Positions 55,441 through 64,000 of a stretch of 64,000 bases of DNA are shown one piece after another. This DNA comes from Apostichopus japonicus. Its lineage: Eukaryota > Echinodermata > Holothuroidea > Aspidochirotida > Stichopodidae. Below the pieces are notes generated by a model. It was given only the letters and a program-made list of their open reading frames with translations, made no database searches and was not told where the DNA came from. Within the stretch, counting starts at the first letter, position 1; every line of letters starts with the position of its first letter. A program made the translations under genes and the position numbers. The stretch spans positions 8,721,001-8,785,000 of the forward strand of contig NC_092562.1 of the NCBI RefSeq assembly GCF_037975245.1, read 5' to 3'.

Positions 55441-58400
55441 ATATATGTTGTAGAACTACTTTTCCTCAGACCCTAATGTGAAGATTGGAATGATCCACGG
55501 CCAATAAAGGATATATGACGTCATCATACCCCTTCCCAAAAACAATTTACGACTGATTTCAAAGATTTCTGAGTCTATATCTGCAATTGGCCTCATAGAA
55601 AATCCTTCAAATTCATATATATTGTAGAACTACCCTTCATCTATACCCTCATGTAAAGATTGGAGTGATCCGATGCCCACACAAGGATATATGACGTCAT
55701 CAAATACCCCTTCCTCAAACATATTCACACGAGATTTCAAAATAAGGCTTAACTTTACACATAAATCGAATGTGCGGCTGACTTTATATCTGCAATTGGC
55801 CTCATAGAAAATCCTTCAAATTCATATGTATTGTAGAACTACTCTTCATCAATACCCTGATGTAAAGATTGGAGTGATCCGATGCCCACACAAGGATATA
55901 TGACGTCATCAAATACCCCTTCCTCAAATATATTCACACGAGATTTCAAACTGCTTAAATTTACACATAAATCGAATGTGCGGCTGAGTTTATATCTGCA
56001 ATTGGCCTCATAGAAAATCCTTCAAATTCATATATATTGTAGAACTACTCTTCATCTATACCCTCATGTAAAGATTGGAGTGATCCGATGCCCACACAAG
56101 GATATATGACGTCATCAAATACCCCTTCTTCACAAACATAATTACACGAGATTTCAAAATGCTTAACTTTACACATAAATCGAATGTGCGGCTGAGTTTA
56201 TATCTGCAATTGGCCTCATAGAAAATCCTTCAAATTCATATATATTGTAGAACTACCCTTCATCTATACCCTCATGTTAAGATTGGAGTGATCCGATGCC
56301 CACACAAGGATATATGACGTCATCAAATACCCCTTCCTCAAACATATTCACACGAGATTTCAAAATAAGGCTTAACTTTACACATAAATCGAATGTGCGG
56401 CTGACTTTATATCTGCAATTGGCCTAATAGAAAATCCTTCAAATTCATATATATTGTAGAACTACTCTTCATCTATACCCTCATGTAAAGATTGGAGTGA
56501 TCCGATGCCCACACAAGGATATATGACGTCATCAAATACCCCTTCCTCAAACATATTCACACGAGATTTCAAAATGCTTAACTTTACACATAAATCGAAT
56601 GTGCGGCTGAGTTTATATCTGCAATTGGCCTCATAGAAAATCCTTCAAATTCATATATATTGTAGAACTACTCTTCATCTATACCCTCATGTAAAGATTG
56701 GATTGATCCGATGCCCACACAAGGATATATGACGTCATCAAATACCCCTTCCTTAAAAATATTGGGTGTTCAAATTAAGGCTTAACTTTACACATAAATC
56801 GAATGTGCGGCTGAGTTTATATCTGCAATTGGCCTCATAGAAAATCCTTCAAATTCATATATATTGTAGAACTACTCTTCATCTATACCCTCATGTTACG
56901 ATTGGAGTGATCCGATGCCCACACAAGGAAATATGACGTCATCAAATACCCCTTCCTTAAAAATATTGGGAGTTCAAATTAAGGCTTAACTTTACACATA
57001 AATCGAATGTGCGGCTGACTTTATATCTGCAATTGGCCTCATAGAAAATCCTTCAAATTCATATATATTGTAGAACTACTCTTCATCTATACCCTCATGT
57101 AAAGATTGGATTGATCCGATGCCCACACAAGGATATATGACGTCATCAAATACCCCTTCCTTAAAAATATTGGGAGTTCAAATTAAGGCTTAACTTTACA
57201 CATAAATCGAATGTGCGGCTGAGTTTATATCTGCAATTGGCCTCATAGAAAATCCTTCAAATTCATATATATTGTAGAACTACCCTTCATCTATACCCTC
57301 ATGTTACGATTGGAGTGATCCGATGCCCACACAAGGATATATGACGTCATCAAATACCCCTTCCTCAAACATATTCACACGAGATTTCAAAATAAGGCTT
57401 AACTTTACACATAAATCGAATGTGCGGCTGACTTTATATCTGCAATTGGCCTCATAGAAAATCATTCAAATTCATATATATTGTAGAACTACCCTTCATC
57501 TATACCCTCATGTTAAGATTGGAGTGATCCGATGCCCACACAAGGATATATGACGTCATCAAATACCCCTTCCTCAAACATATTCACACGAGATTTCAAA
57601 ATAAGGCTTAACTTTACACATAAATCGAATGTGCGGCTGACTTTATATCTGCAATTGGCCTCATAGAAAATCATTCAAATTCATATATATTGTAGAACTA
57701 CTCTTCATCTATACCCTCATGTAAAGATTGGAGTGATCCGATGCCCACACAAGGATATATGACGTCATCAAATACCCCTTCCTCAAACATATTCACACGA
57801 GATTTCAAAATAAGGCTTAACTTTACACATAAATCGAATGTGCGGCTGAGTTTATATCTGCAATTGGCCTCATAGAAAATCCTTCAAATTCATATATATT
57901 GTAGAACTACTCTTCATCTATACCCTCATGTAAAGATTGGATTGATCCGATGCCCACACAAGGATATATGACGTCATCAAATACCCCTTCCTTAAAAATA
58001 TTGGGTGTTCAAATTAAGGCTTAACTTTACACATAAATCGAATGTGCGGCTGAGTTTATATCTGCAATTGGCCTCATAGAAAATCCTTCAAATTCATATA
58101 TATTGTAGAACTACTCTTCATCTATACCCTCATGTAAAAATTGGAGTGATCCGATGCCCACACAAGGATATATGACGTCATCAAATACCCCTTCCTCAAA
58201 CATATTCACACGAGATTTCAAAATAAGGCTTAACTTTACACATAAATCGAATGTGCGGCTGAGTTTATATCTGCAATTGGCCTCATAGAAAATCCTTCAA
58301 ATTCATATATATTGTAGAACTACCCTTCATCTATACCCTCATGTAAAGATTGGAGTGATCCGATGCCCACACAAGGATATATGACGTCATCAAATACCCC

Positions 58401-61400
58401 TTCCTCAAACATATTCACACGAGATTTCAAAATGCTTAACTTTACACATAAATCGAATGTGCGGCTGACTTTATATCTGCAATTGGCCTCATAGAAAATC
58501 ATTCAAATTCATATATATTGTAGAACTACTCTTCATCTATACCCTCATGTAAAGATTAGATTGATCCGATGCCCACACAAGGATATATGACGTCATCAAA
58601 TACCCCTTCCTTAAAAATATTGGGTGTTCAAATTAAGGCTTAACTTTACACATAATCGAATGTGCGGCTGAGTTTATATCTGCAATTGGCCTCATAGAAA
58701 ATCATTCAAATTCATATATATTGTAGAACTACTCTTCATCTATACCCTCATGTTACGATTGGAGTGATCCGATGCCCACACAAGAAAATATGACGTCATC
58801 AAATACCCCTTCCTCAAACATATTGGGAGTTCAAATTAAGGCTTAACTTTACACATAAATCGAATGTGCGGCTGAGTTTATATCTGCAATTGGCCTCATA
58901 GAAAATCCTTCAAATTCATATATATTGTAGAACTACCCTTCATCTATACCCTCATGTTACGATTGGAGTGATCCGATGCCCACACAAGGATATATGACGT
59001 CATCAAATACCCCTTCCTCAAACATATTCACACGAGATTTCAAAATAAGGCTTAACTTTACACATAAATCGAATGTGCGGCTGACTTTATATCTGCAATT
59101 GGCCTCATAGAAAATCCTTCAAATTCATATATATTGTAGAACTACTCTTCATCTATACCCTCATGTAAAGATTGGATTGATCCGATGCCCACACAAGGAT
59201 ATATGACGTCATCAAATACCCCTTCCTCAAACATATTCACACGAGATTTCAAAATAAGGCTTAACTTTACACATAAATCGAATGTGCGGCTGACTTTATA
59301 TCTGCAATTGGCCTCATAGAAAATCCTTCAAATTCATATGTATTGTAGAACTACTCTTCATCAATACCCTGATGTAAAGATTGGAGTGATCCGATGCCCA
59401 CACAAGGATATATGACGTCATCAAATACCCCTTCCTCAAATATATTCACACGAGATTTCAAACTGCTTAAATTTACACATAAATCGAATGTGCGGCTGAG
59501 TTTATATCTGCAATTGGCCTCATAGAAAATCCTTCAAATTCATATATATTGTAGAACTACTCTTCATCTATACCCTCATGTAAAGATTGGAGTGATCCGA
59601 TGCCCACACAAGGATATATGACGTCATCAAATACCCCTTCTTCACAAACATAATTACACGAGATTTCAAAATGCTTAACTTTACACATAAATCGAATGTG
59701 CGGCTGAGTTTATATCTGCAATTGGCCTCATAGAAAATCCTTCAAATTCATATATATTGTAGAACTACCCTTCATCTATACCCTCATGTTAAGATTGGAG
59801 TGATCCGATGCCCACACAAGGATATATGACGTCATCAAATACCCCTTCCTCAAACATATTCACACGAGATTTCAAAATAAGGCTTAACTTTACACATAAA
59901 TCGAATGTGCGGCTGACTTTATATCTGCAATTGGCCTAATAGAAAATCCTTCAAATTCATATATATTGTAGAACTACTCTTCATCTATACCCTCATGTAA
60001 AGATTGGAGTGATCCGATGCCCACACAAGGATATATGACGTCATCAAATACCCCTTCCTCAAACATATTCACACGAGATTTCAAAATGCTTAACTTTACA
60101 CATAAATCGAATGTGCGGCTGAGTTTATATCTGCAATTGGCCTCATAGAAAATCCTTCAAATTCATATATATTGTAGAACTACTCTTCATCTATACCCTC
60201 ATGTAAAGATTGGATTGATCCGATGCCCACACAAGGATATATGACGTCATCAAATACCCCTTCCTTAAAAATATTGGGTGTTCAAATTAAGGCTTAACTT
60301 TACACATAAATCGAATGTGCGGCTGAGTTTATATCTGCAATTGGCCTCATAGAAAATCCTTCAAATTCATATATATTGTAGAACTACTCTTCATCTATAC
60401 CCTCATGTTACGATTGGAGTGATCCGATGCCCACACAAGGAAATATGACGTCATCAAATACCCCTTCCTTAAAAATATTGGGAGTTCAAATTAAGGCTTA
60501 ACTTTACACATAAATCGAATGTGCGGCTGACTTTATATCTGCAATTGGCCTCATAGAAAATCCTTCAAATTCATATATATTGTAGAACTACTCTTCATCT
60601 ATACCCTCATGTAAAGATTAGATTGATCCGATGCCCACACAAGGATATATGACGTCATCAAATACCCCTTCCTTAAAAATATTGGGAGTTCAAATTAAGG
60701 CTTAACTTTACACATAAATCGAATGTGCGGCTGAGTTTATATCTGCAATTGGCCTCATAGAAAATCCTTCAAATTCATATATATTGTAGAACTACCCTTC
60801 ATCTATACCCTCATGTTACGATTGGAGTGATCCGATGCCCACACAAGGATATATGACGTCATCAAATACCCCTTCCTCAAACATATTCACACGAGATTTC
60901 AAAATAAGGCTTAACTTTACACATAAATCGAATGTGCGGCTGACTTTATATCTGCAATTGGCCTCATAGAAAATCATTCAAATTCATATATATTGTAGAA
61001 CTACCCTTCATCTATACCCTCATGTTAAGATTGGAGTGATCCGATGCCCACACAAGGATATATGACGTCATCAAATACCCCTTCCTCAAACATATTCACA
61101 CGAGATTTCAAAATAAGGCTTAACTTTACACATAAATCGAATGTGCGGCTGACTTTATATCTGCAATTGGCCTCATAGAAAATCATTCAAATTCATATAT
61201 ATTGTAGAACTACTCTTCATCTATACCCTCATGTAAAGATTGGAGTGATCCGATGCCCACACAAGGATATATGACGTCATCAAATACCCCTTCCTCAAAC
61301 ATATTCACACGAGATTTCAAAATAAGGCTTAACTTTACACATAAATCGAATGTGCGGCTGAGTTTATATCTGCAATTGGCCTCATAGAAAATCCTTCAAA

Positions 61401-64000
61401 TTCATATATATTGTAGAACTACTCTTCATCTATACCCTCATGTAAAGATTGGATTGATCCGATGCCCACACAAGGATATATGACGTCATCAAATACCCCT
61501 TCCTTAAAAATATTGGGTGTTCAAATTAAGGCTTAACTTTACACATAAATCGAATGTGCGGCTGAGTTTATATCTGCAATTGGCCTCATAGAAAATCCTT
61601 CAAATTCATATATATTGTAGAACTACTCTTCATCTATACCCTCATGTAAAAATTGGAGTGATCCGATGCCCACACAAGGATATATGACGTCATCAAATAC
61701 CCCTTCCTCAAACATATTCACACGAGATTTCAAAATAAGGCTTAACTTTACACATAAATCGAATGTGCGGCTGAGTTTATATCTGCAATTGGCCTCATAG
61801 AAAATCCTTCAAATTCATATATATTGTAGAACTACCCTTCATCTATACCCTCATGTAAAGATTGGAGTGATCCGATGCCCACACAAGGATATATGACGTC
61901 ATCAAATACCCCTTCCTCAAACATATTCACACGAGATTTCAAAATGCTTAACTTTACACATAAATCGAATGTGCGGCTGACTTTATATCTGCAATTGGCC
62001 TCATAGAAAATCATTCAAATTCATATATATTGTAGAACTACTCTTCATCTATACCCTCATGTAAAGATTAGATTGATCCGATGCCCACACAAGGATATAT
62101 GACGTCATCAAATACCCCTTCCTTAAAAATATTGGGTGTTCAAATTAAGGCTTAACTTTACACATAATCGAATGTGCGGCTGAGTTTATATCTGCAATTG
62201 GCCTCATAGAAAATCATTCAAATTCATATATATTGTAGAACTACTCTTCATCTATACCCTCATGTTACGATTGGAGTGATCCGATGCCCACACAAGAAAA
62301 TATGACGTCATCAAATACCCCTTCCTCAAACATATTGGGAGTTCAAATTAAGGCTTAACTTTACACATAAATCGAATGTGCGGCTGAGTTTATATCTGCA
62401 ATTGGCCTCATAGAAAATCCTTCAAATTCATATATATTGTAGAACTACCCTTCATCTATACCCTCATGTTACGATTGGAGTGATCCGATGCCCACACAAG
62501 GATATATGACGTCATCAAATACCCCTTCCTCAAACATATTCACACGAGATTTCAAAATAAGGCTTAACTTTACACATAAATCGAATGTGCGGCTGACTTT
62601 ATATCTGCAATTGGCCTCATAGAAAATCCTTCAAATTCATATATATTGTAGAACTACTCTTCATCTATACCCTCATGTAAAGATTGGATTGATCCGATGC
62701 CCACACAAGGATATATGACGTCATCAAATACCCCTTCCTCAAACATATTCACACGAGATTTCAAAATAAGGCTTAACTTTACACATAAATCGAATGTGCG
62801 GCTGACTTTATATCTGCAATTGGCCTCATAGAAAATCCTTCAAATTCATATATATTGTAGAACTACCCTTCATCTATACCCTCATGTTACGATTGGAGTG
62901 ATCCGATGCCCACACAAGGATATATGACGTCATCAAATACCCCTTCCTCAAACATATTCACACGAGATTTCAAAATAAGGCTTAACTTTACACATAAATC
63001 GAATGTGCGGCTGACTTTATATCTGCAATTGGCCTCATAGAAAATCCTTCAAATTCATATATATTGTAGAACTACTCTTCATCTATACCCTCATGTAAAG
63101 ATTGGATTGATCCGATGCCCACACAAGGATATATGACGTCATCAAATACCCCTTCCTCAAACATATTCACACGAGATTTCAAAATAAGGCTTAACTTTAC
63201 ACATAAATCGAATGTGCGGCTGACTTTATATCTGCAATTGGCCTCATAGAAAATCCTTCAAATTCATATATATTGTAGAACTACTCTTCATCTATACCCT
63301 CATGTAAAGATTGAAGTGATCCGATGCCCACACAAGGATATATGACGTCATCAAATACCCCTTCCTCAAACATATTCACACGAGATTTCAAAATAAGGCT
63401 TAACTTTACACATAAATCGAATGTGCGGCTGAGTTTATATCTGCAATTGGCCTCATAGAAAATCATTCAAATTCATATATATTGTAGAACTACCCTTCAT
63501 CTATACCCTCATGTTACGATTGGAGTGATCCGATGCCCACACAAGGATATATGACGTCATCAAATACCCCTTCCTCAAACATATTCACACGAGATTTCAA
63601 AATAAGGCTTAACTTTACACATAAATCGAATGTGCGGCTGACTTTATATCTGCAATTGGCCTCATAGAAAATCCTTCAAATTCATATATATTGTAGAACT
63701 ACTCTTCATCTATACCCTCATGTAAAGATTGGAGTGATCCGATGCCCACACAAGGATATATGACGTCATCAAATACCCCTTCCTCAAACATATTCACACG
63801 AGATTTCAAAATAAGGCTTAACTTTACACATAAATCGAATGTGCGGCTGAGTTTATATCTGCAATTGGCCTCATAGAAAATCCTTCAAATTCATATGTAT
63901 TGTAGACCTACTCTTCATCAATACCCTCATGTAAAGATTGGAGTGATCCGATGCCCACACAAGGATATATGACGTCATCAAATACCCCTTCCTTAAAAAT
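55441..64000. repeat. Satellite array, about 206-bp monomer, about 41 copies, continuing past the window
   Basis: Head-to-tail monomers of 204-209 bp: the word ATGACGTCAT starts at 55691, 55900, 56106, 56314, 56523, 56729, 56933 and 57137, and so on. Each contains 'gagtgatccgatgcccacac', 'aaggatatatgacgtcatca', 'taaatcgaatgtgcggctga' and 'tctgcaattggcctcataga'. The leftmost unit (55441-55615) is the most diverged, as expected at an array edge. Two monomer types differ after 'tacccctt': type A has 'cctcaaacatattcacacga' and type B has 'ccttaaaaatattggg.gtt'. The 60-residue open frame repeated on the minus strand is just a translation of the satellite. Confidence 0.97.
55741..62764. repeat. Two 3512-bp higher-order repeats (17 monomers each)
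   Basis: Rare variants recur at exactly 3512 bp: 'ttcatatgtattgtag' at 55821 and 59333; a one-base deletion 'cataatcg' at 58651 and 62163; 'caagaaaata' at 58781 and 62293; and an identical 183-nt block at 58320-58502 and 61832-62014. A few substitutions separate the copies (for example ggattg and agattg near 57107 and 60619). The exact block limits are approximate. Confidence 0.88.

Noticed and set aside
58320-63466. A 60-61 residue open frame repeated three times on the minus strand of the satellite
   Set aside because: It recurs only because the satellite monomer recurs. Most monomers have it broken, and its start and stop fall within the repeat unit.

Overview
This is eukaryotic nuclear DNA, AT-rich, intron-containing and crowded with mobile elements. 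The mix suggests a marine invertebrate animal, possibly an echinoderm or another invertebrate deuterostome: a DIRS-type tyrosine-recombinase retrotransposon, TTAA-flanked THAP-containing DNA transposons, hAT-type MITEs, a tRNA-derived SINE, LINE and Gypsy remnants, and very large tandem arrays. The species is an inference only.

Layout. 308-6161: a DIRS-like retrotransposon on the minus strand (gag in two overlapping frames, RT-RNase H with a methyltransferase-like tail, tyrosine recombinase) bounded by 46-bp inverted repeats. 6.2-25.6 kb: no convincing host gene. This stretch holds TTAA MITEs (8.35, 9.61 and 18.01 kb), a 30-bp minisatellite (15.0-15.6 kb), a roughly 520-bp GGGA tract (18.5-19.0 kb), a LINE 3' remnant (20.9-22.1 kb) and a decayed Gypsy pol remnant (24.2-25.3 kb). 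25731-31929: a 6.2-kb DNA transposon with 17-bp TIRs, subterminal inverted repeats and TTAA target duplications. It carries a decayed THAP-type transposase gene on the plus strand and, converging on it, a decayed three-exon gene on the minus strand for a protein related to the cytosolic C-terminal (ballast) domain of P2X7 receptors. 32-37 kb: minisatellites and a LINE insertion with target duplication.

The only recognisable host gene is EIF2B3 (translation initiation factor eIF2B gamma), on the minus strand. Its first six coding exons lie between 53728 and 37264 with consistent GT-AG junctions and phases. They cover the nucleotidyltransferase-like domain. The C-terminal left-handed beta-helix exons were not found, so the gene either runs off the left edge through a very large, transposon-filled intron or is cut. 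Its introns hold SINEs, two hAT-type MITE families, a 41-bp minisatellite of about 38 copies, CTGA-type arrays, a 57-bp array and a THAP-domain fragment.

55.44 kb to the right edge is a satellite of about 41 monomers of roughly 206 bp. Almost every monomer carries the palindrome TGACGTCA (the CRE/ATF consensus). Seventeen-monomer blocks of 3512 bp repeat almost identically, so there is higher-order structure. This array begins about 1.7 kb upstream of the EIF2B3 start codon.

The main candidates for something undescribed are the P2X7-ballast gene carried as cargo of a TTAA transposon, the CRE-bearing higher-order satellite beside an eIF2B gene, and the roughly 600-codon double open frame in the DIRS element.
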